This document shows, one piece after another, positions 31,801 through 41,032 of a stretch of DNA of 64,000 nt. The notes under the pieces are model-generated. The model did no database searches and had not been told where the DNA came from. It saw only the letters and a list, made by a program, of their open reading frames with translations. The position numbers were made by a program, and so were the translations under genes. This DNA is from Streptomyces sp. WAC05374 (GTDB lineage: Bacteria > Actinomycetota > Actinomycetes > Streptomycetales > Streptomycetaceae). Numbering within the stretch: position 1 is the first letter of the stretch; the number at the start of each line of letters is the position of its first letter. The stretch spans positions 124,001-188,000 of the forward strand of contig NZ_SMNQ01000012.1 of NCBI RefSeq assembly GCF_004353505.1, read 5' to 3'.

Positions 31801-32538
31801 ATGAACCGTCCCGTCCTCCTCGTCGTCGCCCACGGCAGCCGCGACCCGCGGCACGCCGCGACCGTGCACGCCCTGGTGCGGCGGGCGGGCGCGCTGCGTC
31901 CGGGCGTACGGGTGGAGACGGCGTTCCTGGACTTCAATGTGCCGTCGGTGGCGGGCGTGCTGGAGCGGCTGGCGTCCGACGGCGTCCGTGACGTCGTGGC
32001 CCTGCCGCTGCTGCTGACCCGCGCCTTCCACGCCAAGGCCGACATCCCGGCCGTGCTGCGGGAGGCCCCGCGCTCGCTGCGCGTGCGGCAGGCTCCGGTC
32101 CTGGGACCGTCGCCGCTGCTGATCGCGGCGCTGGAGCGGCGGCTGTACGAGGCGGGTCTCACGCCCGCCGACAAGCGCTCGACCGGGGTCGTCCTGGCCT
32201 CGGCGGGCTCCACCGACCCGGAGGCGATCGCAGTGATCGCTGAAATGGCGCGGGAGCTGCGGCACACCGGTTGGTGCGCCGTGCGGCCTGCGTTCGCCTC
32301 CGCATCTCTTCCCCGCACCCAGGACGCGGTGCGGGCGCTGCGGGAGGACGGGGTGCGCCGGGTGGCGGTCGCGCCGTACGTCATCGCTCCCGGCCGGCTC
32401 CCGGACCGCATCGCCGAGGGCGCGGCCGGTGCGGACGTCCTCGCCGACGTACTCGGCCCTTCCCCGGAACTGGCCCGGCTGCTTCTGGCACGGTACGACG
32501 AGACGTGCGCCGCCCGGGAGCGCTCGGCGGCGGCCTAG
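31801..32538 (+). CDS. Sirohydrochlorin chelatase (CbiX/SirB family)
   Basis: A 245-residue two-repeat chelatase that inserts iron (or cobalt) into sirohydrochlorin. The first repeat opens VLLVVAHGSRDPRHAATV, with the metal-binding histidine in AHGSRD; LPLLLTRAFHAKADIP supplies another histidine. The second repeat begins near LASAGSTDPEA, where the histidine is replaced, as in many CbiX-long proteins. Position at the end of the sulfite reductase/sulfonate operon argues for a siroheme role. The methylase and dehydrogenase steps are not encoded here. Confidence 0.9.
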   Translation: MNRPVLLVVAHGSRDPRHAATVHALVRRAGALRPGVRVETAFLDFNVPSVAGVLERLASDGVRDVVALPLLLTRAFHAKADIPAVLREAPRSLRVRQAPVLGPSPLLIAALERRLYEAGLTPADKRSTGVVLASAGSTDPEAIAVIAEMARELRHTGWCAVRPAFASASLPRTQDAVRALREDGVRRVAVAPYVIAPGRLPDRIAEGAAGADVLADVLGPSPELARLLLARYDETCAARERSAAA

Positions 32539-32559
32539 TTCCTGGGGCGTGAGGTGTGA

Positions 32560-33111
32560 TCACTCACCGGTCAGCTCCACCAGTTTCAGCACCGTGTTCC
32601 AGTTGCGGGTGGTGGCGGTGACCCCCTTGAGCAGGGCGGGGCGCGCGAGGGCTTCGGCGAGCTTGGAGCGGCCGAGGCCGTCGGGGGCGTACAGGTAGAG
32701 GGCGCGGTCGCCGAGCCGGAACTCCTCGGGGAGGAACGCGGCCTGGTCGAGGCCGGCGAACCTGTCCGGGGTGACGGGGCCGGAGAAGTAGGTGACGTGG
32801 AGCTGCTTGGGTTGCAGCCCGGCCGCCGGGAAGGAGCACGCGTCGGCGACGGCGCGCAGGTACGGTCCGCCGCGGACCAGGCAGTCGACGCGGAAGCCGA
32901 AGTGCTTCTCGATCGCCGCTTCGAGCTCGGTCGCCAGGGTGTCCTCGTCGGCGCCGGTGGCGCTGGTGAAGGCGGCGTTGCCGCTCTGGAGGTAGGTGGT
33001 GACGTCGCGGTGCCCGAGTCCGGTCAGCAGGGCGCGCAGGTCGGCCATCGGCACCTTCTTGTGGCCGCTGACATTGATCCCGCGCAGCAGGGCGGCGTAC
33101 CTCGTCGTCAT
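32560..33111 (-). CDS. DUF1697 family protein
   Basis: A 183-residue cytoplasmic protein with clear DUF1697 text: RYAALLRGINVSGHKKVPMADLRALL, TYLQSGNAAFTS and ATTRNWNTVLKL. It has an RNA-binding-like alpha/beta fold by family description; its function is unknown. ATG 33111 is chosen, and an in-frame GTG at 33117 would add two residues. It converges with the chelatase gene and stands alone. Confidence 0.9.
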   Translation of the reverse strand: MTTRYAALLRGINVSGHKKVPMADLRALLTGLGHRDVTTYLQSGNAAFTSATGADEDTLATELEAAIEKHFGFRVDCLVRGGPYLRAVADACSFPAAGLQPKQLHVTYFSGPVTPDRFAGLDQAAFLPEEFRLGDRALYLYAPDGLGRSKLAEALARPALLKGVTATTRNWNTVLKLVELTGE

Positions 33112-33184
33112 GGTCACACCATAGGACGGCCGCCGCGCCCCGTGGGGGAGGGCACGGCGGCCGCCGGTCAGAGGGCCCGGTGGG

Positions 33185-34384
<1,200 letters not shown>

Positions 34385-34439
34385 GAAGAGGGGTCTCCTC
34401 GTCATCAAATTGTGTGGGGGGAATGACCGCCGGACGCAA

Positions 34440-34560
34440 GATCTTCCGGCGCTCGTTCGAAACCCTTGTCGATTGATGCGCGCAGATCAAGGTCTTCACA
34501 TAGCTGTGACTTACTCAACAAACTTTCTTAATAACAAATCGCCCATGGCGTCACTCACCA
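34440..34560 (-). promoter_or_regulatory. AT-rich promoter region of the subtilase gene
   Basis: This stretch is far richer in A+T than its surroundings (for example CTTTCTTAATAACAAAT near 34523-34539). It contains small inverted repeats, TTGAT...ATCAA on the minus strand and CACA-N4-TGTG. It is the likely promoter/operator of the protease gene; I could not assign exact -35 and -10 elements. Confidence 0.4.
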
Positions 34561-34566
34561 GGCAAT

Positions 34567-34603
34567 GAGGCGTGGCGTGGCCCAAAAGGGCCCGCCACGC
34601 CTC
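34567..34603 (-). terminator. Terminator of the macrolide glycosyltransferase gene
   Basis: GAGGCGTGGCG...CGCCACGCCTC with GGCCC...GGGCC inside forms a 16-bp stem with one bulged base and an AAAA loop, 19 bp after the mgt stop. No U-tract follows. Confidence 0.7.
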
Positions 34604-34621
34604 GTTGCGGGAGGAGTCGTT

Positions 34622-35827
34622 TCACCGTCGGTGCGGCGGGAGTTCGGCCTCGATGAGGTCGGCCGCCCGCCGCGTTCCGCCCTCGGCCGCCATGCTCCGC
34701 CGGATCTCCTGCGCCCGCCGGGCCACCTCCGGGTCGCCGGCCAGTTCGAGCACGGCCGCGCGGAGGGCGCCGGCCGTGGCGTCGGCCATGGGGAGGTGGC
34801 GGGCGACACCGAGCGAGGCCAGCATGTCGGCGTTGCCGAACTGGTCGACGGCCTGGGGCACGGCGACCATCGGCGTGGCGGTGGCGAGGCCCTCCTGGCT
34901 GCCGCCCGCACCGGCGTGCGTGATGAACGCGTCCGCCTCGCGGAGGATCGCCAACTGCGGCACCCATGCGTGCACTTCGACGTTGGCGGGCAGATCGCCG
35001 AGCTCGGCGGGATCGACGTGCGCGCCGATCTGGAGCACCATGTGCCAGCCGGGCAGGTCGCCGAAGGCATCGACGCAGGCCCGGTAGAACTCCGGCTGCT
35101 TGGTGAACGCCGAGCCCAGCGAGACCAGCAGGACCTTCTCCGCCCCGACCGGCCGCCGCCACTCCCCCTGGTCGCTCCGGTCTCCGTGGCAGGCGCCGAC
35201 GAAGGCGTAGACGGACTCGTCGACCCGGTCGGCGTTCGGCTGGAGGGCCCGGGGGATCAGCACGACGGCCTTGCGGGGACGCGCGATCAGCCGGTCGGGG
35301 TGGGTGTCGACGCCGTGCTCGGCGAGCCATGCCTCGAAGCGGGCGTAGTACGCCCTGCCGCGCTCGGACGCCTTGAGGTCGGCGAACATCGGCTCGGCGA
35401 CCTCCTCCTCGTACCCCTCCCAGGGCACGAGGTTGGGCCACAGGGAGACGGCGGGTGCGCCCCACCGGTGGGCGAGCACGGGGGCCGGGTAGGCGGTGAT
35501 GTCGTGCAGGACGAGGTCCGGCTCGTCGCCCTCGAAGGCCGCGGCGAGCTGCGGCAGTGCCTGGATGGCGTCGTCGAGGAACGGTTCGATGTTGTCGATC
35601 AGCTCGGTCCCCCACGCCTCCGGGTCCTCGTCGGTCGGGAGGGTCGAGGTGTAGATCACGGGCTCCGCGCCGGTGGCGGCGACCTTGTCCGCGAAGGAGG
35701 CGGGTATCGCGTAGCTGACGCGGTGCCCGCGGGCGACGAGCTCACGGATCACCTCGATGCTCGGATTGACGTGCCCGTGAGCGGCGATGGAGAACATGGC
35801 GATGTGGGCACGCTTCGGTGAGGTCAT
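34622..35827 (-). CDS. mgt: Macrolide-type UDP-glycosyltransferase (MGT, GT1)
   Basis: A 401-residue GT-B enzyme that probably glucosylates macrolides or other phenolic/alcoholic acceptors with UDP-glucose. The N-terminal acceptor domain begins AHIAMFSIAAHGHVNPSIEV with the catalytic-type histidine (AHGHVNP). The C-terminal donor domain has WVPQLAILREADAFITHAG and a PMVAVPQAVDQFGNADML segment matching the MGT PxxxDQ region. Streptomyces mgt genes inactivate macrolides at the 2'-hydroxyl; no macrolide methylase gene is linked here. ATG 35827 is preferred to ATG 35833, because a -10-like TTTAGT ends about ten bases upstream and would give a nearly leaderless mRNA. A perfect palindrome in the promoter suggests control by a TetR-type repressor encoded elsewhere. 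Confidence 0.9.
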   Translation of the reverse strand: MTSPKRAHIAMFSIAAHGHVNPSIEVIRELVARGHRVSYAIPASFADKVAATGAEPVIYTSTLPTDEDPEAWGTELIDNIEPFLDDAIQALPQLAAAFEGDEPDLVLHDITAYPAPVLAHRWGAPAVSLWPNLVPWEGYEEEVAEPMFADLKASERGRAYYARFEAWLAEHGVDTHPDRLIARPRKAVVLIPRALQPNADRVDESVYAFVGACHGDRSDQGEWRRPVGAEKVLLVSLGSAFTKQPEFYRACVDAFGDLPGWHMVLQIGAHVDPAELGDLPANVEVHAWVPQLAILREADAFITHAGAGGSQEGLATATPMVAVPQAVDQFGNADMLASLGVARHLPMADATAGALRAAVLELAGDPEVARRAQEIRRSMAAEGGTRRAADLIEAELPPHRR

Positions 35828-35836
35828 GCACATGAG

Positions 35837-35864
35837 ACTAAACGAGACGAGACGTCTCGTGCAA
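35837..35864 (-). promoter_or_regulatory. mgt promoter with embedded palindromic operator
   Basis: On the minus strand TTGCAC (35864-35859), 16 bp, TTTAGT (35842-35837) form a plausible sigma-70-type promoter. The spacer contains the perfect 14-bp palindrome ACGAGACGTCTCGT (35847-35860), which also repeats its CGAGA arm to the left. A repressor bound there would block the promoter; TetR-type proteins favour such sites. Confidence 0.6.
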
Positions 35865-35884
35865 CTACAAGGGCGTCCGGGCGA

Positions 35885-37180
35885 TCAGCGCTGATACCTC
35901 GCCAGCACCAGGTTCCCGTCGCCGACGAGGCGTCTTTCCAGCTCGGCGGTGTCGATGGCGCCGCTGTAGTACTCCTGGAAGGCGGGCGTGGCGACCTTGT
36001 CCTTCCACTCCGGGTACCCGCGCACCGACTGGGCCGGGGCCGGGCGGAGGTGCCCGGCCAGCGCGACGCCTGTCGCCCAGCCGTCCTTCGCGGTGCGCAG
36101 CGAGGGGTCCTTCAGCGCCTCCGTGCCGGTCGGGAGCATCCAGTCGCCGCGTGCGAGGCGCACCATGTTGGGCGGCCGGAGCAGGAAGTCGATGAACCGG
36201 GCGGCCTCCTCCTTGTGCGGGCTGTCCTGGGCGATCGACAGCGTCTGCGGGCTCACGCCCTGCGCCAGGCCGCCGTCCCCCGCGGGCGCGGGCAGCACCG
36301 TCCACGCGAACCCCTCCGGAGCCTGCTGCGCGATCTGCTGGCGGTAGGAGAAGCCGAGCGGGACCATCGCGTACTTGCCGCCGAAGAACCCGGGGAGCGT
36401 GTCGGAACCGCCCATGCCCAGCGTGGTGCGCGGCGCGGTGCGGTCGGTGGTGACCTGGGCGCGGACGGTCGCGGGCATCACGGCGTCGCCGCCGGTGAAC
36501 CGGACCTCGACCCTGTCGTCGCCGCCGCGGTGGAAGAGCCGCCCCCCGGCCGAGAGGCCGAGGTTGAGCGAGACGGAGACCGGCTCCTTCAACGGCCAGG
36601 CGACGGCGTACCGCCCCTCCCCCATCGTCGCCGTCAGCTCGCGCGCCACCTGCCGGAACTCCGGCCATGTCCAGGGCCGTTCGGGGGTCGGGACGCGTAC
36701 CCGCGACGCCTCCAGGATCTTCTTGTTCGCGATGATCACGCGCGGTTCCTGGAGGAACGGCACGCCGTACACGCCGTCGCCGAAGGTCGTCGTCCGCCAG
36801 CTCTCCGCCGGGATGCCGGCCTTGAGCCGGGCGGGCAGCAGCGGGCGCAGGTCGGCGAGGTAGCCGCCGTACGCGAAGTCGGCGAGGTCGTCCGAGGCGT
36901 CATGGATGACGTCCGGCGCCTCACCGCCCTCGAAGGAGGTGAGGAGCTGGTCGTGGACGCTGTCCCAGCTTCCCTGGACGTAGTCGACCCGGACGTCCGG
37001 GTGCGCGGCGTTCCACTCCGCGACCAGCTCCTTGGTGGCGTCCACCGACTCCTTCTGCCACGCCAGGGACTGGAACCGGAGCACGACCTTCCCGGTGTCC
37101 CGCCCACCGCCGTCACCGGTGCACCCGGCCAGCAGCAGGGCGAGGACGAGGAGCAGCGCACGGAACGGGCGCGTACGCAT
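35885..37180 (-). CDS. Sugar ABC transporter substrate-binding lipoprotein
   Basis: A 431-residue extracellular solute-binding protein, family 1. The signal peptide ends in lipobox LLAGC near residue 20. Family text: LRFQSLAWQKESVDATKELV, APDVIHDASDDLADFAYGGYL, then GVSPQTLSIAQDSPHKEEAARFI. It starts at ATG 37180, overlapping the stop of the upstream permease (TGATG). As the last gene of a permease-permease-binding protein operon, it differs from the usual order with the binding protein first. The sugar is not identifiable. Confidence 0.9.
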   Translation of the reverse strand: MRTRPFRALLLVLALLLAGCTGDGGGRDTGKVVLRFQSLAWQKESVDATKELVAEWNAAHPDVRVDYVQGSWDSVHDQLLTSFEGGEAPDVIHDASDDLADFAYGGYLADLRPLLPARLKAGIPAESWRTTTFGDGVYGVPFLQEPRVIIANKKILEASRVRVPTPERPWTWPEFRQVARELTATMGEGRYAVAWPLKEPVSVSLNLGLSAGGRLFHRGGDDRVEVRFTGGDAVMPATVRAQVTTDRTAPRTTLGMGGSDTLPGFFGGKYAMVPLGFSYRQQIAQQAPEGFAWTVLPAPAGDGGLAQGVSPQTLSIAQDSPHKEEAARFIDFLLRPPNMVRLARGDWMLPTGTEALKDPSLRTAKDGWATGVALAGHLRPAPAQSVRGYPEWKDKVATPAFQEYYSGAIDTAELERRLVGDGNLVLARYQR

Positions 37181-38022
37181 CAGGACTTCACCGCCCCGGC
37201 GACCATGCCGCCCGTGATCCGCTTCTGGATGACCGCGAAGACGACCAGGGAGGGGAGGGTGGCGAGGAACGCCGCCGCGGCGAGCGGCCCGAGGTCCGCG
37301 GCGCCCTCCGCGCCCAGGAAGTGGGTGAGGACGACCGGCAGGGTCTGCTTCTCGGGGGTCTTGAGCAGGACGAGCGCGAAGAAGAACTCGTTCCACGCCG
37401 TGATGAACGCGAACAGCGCGGTGGCCACGATGCCGGGCGCGAGCAGCGGCGCCGTCACCGAGACGAGCGTACGCAGCCGGCCCGCGCCGTCCACGGCGGC
37501 GGCCTCCTCCAGCTCGGCCGGCACGGCCCGTACGTAACCGGTGAGCATCCACAGCGCGAACGGCAGCGACCACACGAGGTACACCAGGACCAGGCCGGAA
37601 AGACTGTTGATCAGGTGCAGGTTCTTCAGGACGAGGAAGAGCGGGATGATCACCAGGACGAACGGGAACGCCTGGCTGACCACCACCCAGCCGGTCGCGG
37701 CGGCCCGCAGCCTGCCCCGGTGACGGGCCATCACATAGGCCATGGGGGTGGCGACGGCGACGGCCGTCAGGGCGGCGCCGAGGGCGGCGGCCAGGCTGTT
37801 GGCGGCGGCCCGGAGCAGCGGCTGCTCGGCGAACGCCTGCCGGAAGTTGCCCAGGGTGGGGTCCTCGGGAATCCAGGTGGGGTGCAGGGAGCCCAGCTCA
37901 CGGGCCGGTTTGAAGGCGGTGGAGACCAGCCACAGGAAGGGCAGGGCGAGGAACGCCAGGTAGGCGACGAGTGCGAGGTACTGGCAGGCCCGCGCGGGGG
38001 CCCCGGTGCGAAGGCCGCTCAC
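37180..38022 (-). CDS. Sugar ABC transporter permease (MalG-like)
   Basis: A 280-residue inner-membrane permease with six helices and the docking EAA loop ELEEAAAVDGAGRLRTLVSV. GTG 38022 overlaps the stop of the first permease (GTGA), with GAGG in the coding sequence just upstream as ribosome site. The partner is the 322-residue permease encoded before it. No ATP-binding subunit is encoded in the operon, as is common in Streptomyces, where the MsiK ATPase serves several sugar systems. Confidence 0.92.
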   Translation of the reverse strand: MSGLRTGAPARACQYLALVAYLAFLALPFLWLVSTAFKPARELGSLHPTWIPEDPTLGNFRQAFAEQPLLRAAANSLAAALGAALTAVAVATPMAYVMARHRGRLRAAATGWVVVSQAFPFVLVIIPLFLVLKNLHLINSLSGLVLVYLVWSLPFALWMLTGYVRAVPAELEEAAAVDGAGRLRTLVSVTAPLLAPGIVATALFAFITAWNEFFFALVLLKTPEKQTLPVVLTHFLGAEGAADLGPLAAAAFLATLPSLVVFAVIQKRITGGMVAGAVKS

Positions 38023-38987
38023 CGGTCCTCGCCTCCCTTCAGCCGGGCCACGAGGTGGAGGGCGAGGAGCACGGAGACGACGGCGACCATCACACAGCCC
38101 ATGGCCGCCGCGTAGCCGAACTGCCCGTACCGGAACGCCTCCTCGTAGGCGAAGAGCATCGGCAGGCGGGTACGGCCGCCCGGTCCGCCGCTGGTGAGCA
38201 CGTAGACCAGGGCGAACGCGTTGAAGTTCCAGATGAGGTTGAGCGCCGTGATGGCCAGCGCGACCGGCTTGAGGGCCGGCCAGGTGACGGTACGGAACCG
38301 GCGCCACGCCCCGGCACCGTCCAGGGCCGCCGCCTCGTGGAGCTCCTGCGGCGTGTTCTGGAGCCCGGCGAGCAGGGCGACCGTGGTCTGGGGCATGCCG
38401 GCCCAGATGCCGACGAGGACCACGGCGGGCAGGGCGGTGGCCGGCCCCGTCAGCCAGTCCCGCCCGTCACCCAGCCCCAGGTCCCGGACGGTCTCGTTGA
38501 GGACGCCCGCGTCGGGGTGGTAGACGAGCCGCCACATGATGCCGACGACCACCTCGGGCATCGCCCACGGGATGATCGCCAGGGCGCGCGCGAGCCAGCG
38601 CAGGCGGAGGTTCTGGCTGAGGAGCAGGGCCAGTCCGAGCGCCAGCAGGAACTGGGGAACGGTGACCCCGACCGCCCAGAGCAGACCGATCCGGAACGAC
38701 TCCCAGAACAGGGTGTCGTGCAGCAGGTCCTGGAAGTTCAGGGTGCCGACCCACTGGGTGGCGCGGGTGCGCCCGGACTGGGCGTCGGTGAAGGCCAGGG
38801 CGATGCCGTAGAGCAGCGGGCCGACGCTGAGCACGAGGATCGGGAGCAGCGCGGGCAGGACGAGGAACCAGGCCCCGTACTCCACCGGCCGCCGCGCCGG
38901 CCGGGGCGCCTGCCGTGCGGGTCGCCCGCCTTTCCCGCCTTTCCCGCTTCCCCCGCCGGGCCGCTCCGGCGCCGTCACCAATGTCAC
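38019..38987 (-). CDS. Sugar ABC transporter permease (MalF-like)
   Basis: A 322-residue permease. The N-terminal 35 residues are glycine-, arginine- and proline-rich and cytoplasmic (ERPGGGSGKGGKGGRPARQ). Six helices follow, with the EAA loop ELHEAAALDGAGAWRRFRTV. GTG 38987 has AAGGGGA upstream. It is the first gene of the three-gene operon. No LacI or ROK regulator is linked, which would have hinted at the substrate. Confidence 0.92.
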   Translation of the reverse strand: MTLVTAPERPGGGSGKGGKGGRPARQAPRPARRPVEYGAWFLVLPALLPILVLSVGPLLYGIALAFTDAQSGRTRATQWVGTLNFQDLLHDTLFWESFRIGLLWAVGVTVPQFLLALGLALLLSQNLRLRWLARALAIIPWAMPEVVVGIMWRLVYHPDAGVLNETVRDLGLGDGRDWLTGPATALPAVVLVGIWAGMPQTTVALLAGLQNTPQELHEAAALDGAGAWRRFRTVTWPALKPVALAITALNLIWNFNAFALVYVLTSGGPGGRTRLPMLFAYEEAFRYGQFGYAAAMGCVMVAVVSVLLALHLVARLKGGEDR

Positions 38988-39160
38988 GGTCAGTCCCCTT
39001 TGTGAGGTCGGGCCGGCCTGGCGTCATCGTCCTGACGGGTCGTCGGTTCGTCAAGCGTGTCCGCACGGATGCGAGACTTTGGCCGGCGTGGTGGTACCGC
39101 GGCCGGGGTGGCGCGTGCGTCGTCGCCGCCGGGCGCACAGGGACGGGAGGAACGGACGCG

Positions 39161-40114
39161 ATGGACGAGGTGCGGGCACGGGAGATCCTGGCCGCCGCCG
39201 GGGTGACGCCGTCCCCCGGCAGCGCGCCCGGGACGGCGCAAGGGGCGGCCGGCGGGGCGATGGCGGGTTCCGCCCGTGCCGCGGCGTCCGGAAGTGCTCG
39301 CGGTCCGGTGCCCGGCGCGGAGCTGCTGGCGCTGGGCGAGAACGCCGTCTTCGCGGTCGGGGACCTGGTGGTGAAGGTCGGCCGGGACGCGGAGCTGCTG
39401 GAGCGCGCCGAGCGCGAGGTCGCCGTCGCGTCCTGGCTGGCGGAGTGCGACGTCCCCGCCGTACGGGCCGCCGAGCCCAAGCCCCGCCTGGTGGAGGGGC
39501 ACCCCGTGACGGTCTGGCACCGGCTGCCCGAGGCCGTCCGTCCGCCCGAACCCCGGGACCTCGCCCCGCTGCTGCGGCGCGTCCACGCGCTCCCGGAGCC
39601 GCCGTTCGCGCTGCCGCCGCGTGACCTGCTGGGCGGGGTGGAGCGCTGGCTGCGGCTCGCGGGCGACGCGATCGACCCGGCGGACGCCGCGTACCTGCGC
39701 GAGCGCCGCGACGGGTTCGCCGCGGCGGCGGCCGCGCTCACCCCGCACCTCGCCCCCGGCCCCGTCCACGGCGACGCGCTGCCGCGCAACGTGCACATCG
39801 GGCCGGACGGCCCGGTCCTGGTCGACCTGGAGACGTTCTCGGCGGATCTGCGCGAGCACGACCTGGTGGTCCTCGCGCTCGCCCGGGACCGCTACGGGCT
39901 CGACCCGGCGGCCCATGACGCGTTCACCGAGGCGTACGGCTGGGACGTGCGCGCGTGGGAGGGCTGCGCGGTGCTGCGCGGGGCCCGTGAGACGGCGAGC
40001 TGCGCCTGGGTGGCCCAGCACGCACCGTCGAACCCGAAGGCGCTCGCCGAGTTCCGCCGGAGGGTGGCGTCGCTGCGGGAGGAAAACCCCGAGGTCCGCT
40101 GGTACCCCTTCTGA
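39161..40114 (+). CDS. Aminoglycoside-phosphotransferase-family kinase
   Basis: A 317-residue APH-fold kinase. The catalytic loop is VHGDALPRNVHI (H-G-D-x4-N) and the metal-binding aspartate is in VLVDLETFS. The N-lobe glycine-rich area reads LGENAVFAVGDLVVKVGRD, with its lysine in VVKV. Residues about 13-45 form an alanine/glycine/serine-rich insertion (SAPGTAQGAAGGAMAGSA) unlike the family core. ATG 39161 lies behind GGGAGG. The substrate (antibiotic, sugar or choline-like molecule) is not predictable. It diverges from the sugar transporter operon. Confidence 0.87.
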   Translation: MDEVRAREILAAAGVTPSPGSAPGTAQGAAGGAMAGSARAAASGSARGPVPGAELLALGENAVFAVGDLVVKVGRDAELLERAEREVAVASWLAECDVPAVRAAEPKPRLVEGHPVTVWHRLPEAVRPPEPRDLAPLLRRVHALPEPPFALPPRDLLGGVERWLRLAGDAIDPADAAYLRERRDGFAAAAAALTPHLAPGPVHGDALPRNVHIGPDGPVLVDLETFSADLREHDLVVLALARDRYGLDPAAHDAFTEAYGWDVRAWEGCAVLRGARETASCAWVAQHAPSNPKALAEFRRRVASLREENPEVRWYPF

Positions 40115-40148
40115 CATCATGAACTCCGTTGTCCGACGGGAGGATTGC

Positions 40149-41009
40149 ATGGGGATGCGGGTGGAACTCAGCCGGGTGGAACTCAACGAGGTGACCCTGG
40201 CGGTCCAGGACAGCCGGACCGGCCGGGACCCCGTCCTGCTGGTGCACGGCTTCCCGGACACCCATGACCTCTGGCGCCACCAGGTGCGGGCGCTGAACGC
40301 GGCCGGGTACCGCACGATCGCGCCCGACCTGCGCGGCTTCGGCGCCTCCAGCCGGCCGGAGGGCACCGAGGCGTACGACCCGGCCCGGTCGGTGGCCGAT
40401 CTGCTGGAGCTGCTGGACCATCTGGACATCGGCTGCGTGCACCTGGTGGGGCACGACTGGGGGTCGGGCATCGCCCAGGCCCTCTCCCTCGCCGCCCCGG
40501 GCCGCGTGGCGACCCTCTCCCTGCTGTCCGTGGGCAACCTCGGCTCGCTGCTGGCGGCGGGCTGGGAGCAACGTCAGGCGTCCTGGTACATGCAGTTGTT
40601 CCAGATGGACGGGCTGGCCGAGGACTGGCTGTCCCGGGACGACTTCGCCAACCTCCGCGAGATGCTGGCCGAGCACCCGGACCGGGAGGAGGCGGTGGAG
40701 CGGCTGCGCGAGCCGGGCGCGCTCACGGCCGCGCTGGCGGTGTACCGGGCGGGGCTGTCGCCCGAGGCGATGTTCGGCCCGCTGCCGCCGCTGCCGTCAC
40801 TGCGGGGCCCGGTGCTGGGCGTGTGGAGCACCGGCGACCGGTTCCTCACCGAGCGGTCGATGACCGGCACGGAGAAGTACGTGGACGGCTCGTGGCGTTA
40901 CGAGCGGGTCGAGGGCGCCGGTCACTGGCTCCAGCTCGACGCCCCGGACCGGGTGAGCGAGCTGCTGCTCGACTTCTTCGCCGAGCACGGCCGCCCGCCA
41001 CGGCCCTGA
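40149..41009 (+). CDS. Alpha/beta hydrolase, epoxide-hydrolase-like
   Basis: A 286-residue hydrolase. The oxyanion HGFPDTHDLW segment is followed by the nucleophile elbow LVGHDWGSGIAQAL, where the nucleophile is an aspartate as in epoxide hydrolases and haloalkane dehalogenases. The catalytic histidine lies in GAGHWLQLD near the C-terminus. ATG 40149 has GGGAGG five bases upstream; a second ATG lies two codons later. It follows the kinase gene by 34 bp on the same strand and may be co-transcribed. The substrate is unknown. Confidence 0.9.
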   Translation: MGMRVELSRVELNEVTLAVQDSRTGRDPVLLVHGFPDTHDLWRHQVRALNAAGYRTIAPDLRGFGASSRPEGTEAYDPARSVADLLELLDHLDIGCVHLVGHDWGSGIAQALSLAAPGRVATLSLLSVGNLGSLLAAGWEQRQASWYMQLFQMDGLAEDWLSRDDFANLREMLAEHPDREEAVERLREPGALTAALAVYRAGLSPEAMFGPLPPLPSLRGPVLGVWSTGDRFLTERSMTGTEKYVDGSWRYERVEGAGHWLQLDAPDRVSELLLDFFAEHGRPPRP

Positions 41010-41032
41010 CCACCCGCGGGTCTCCGTGGGCC

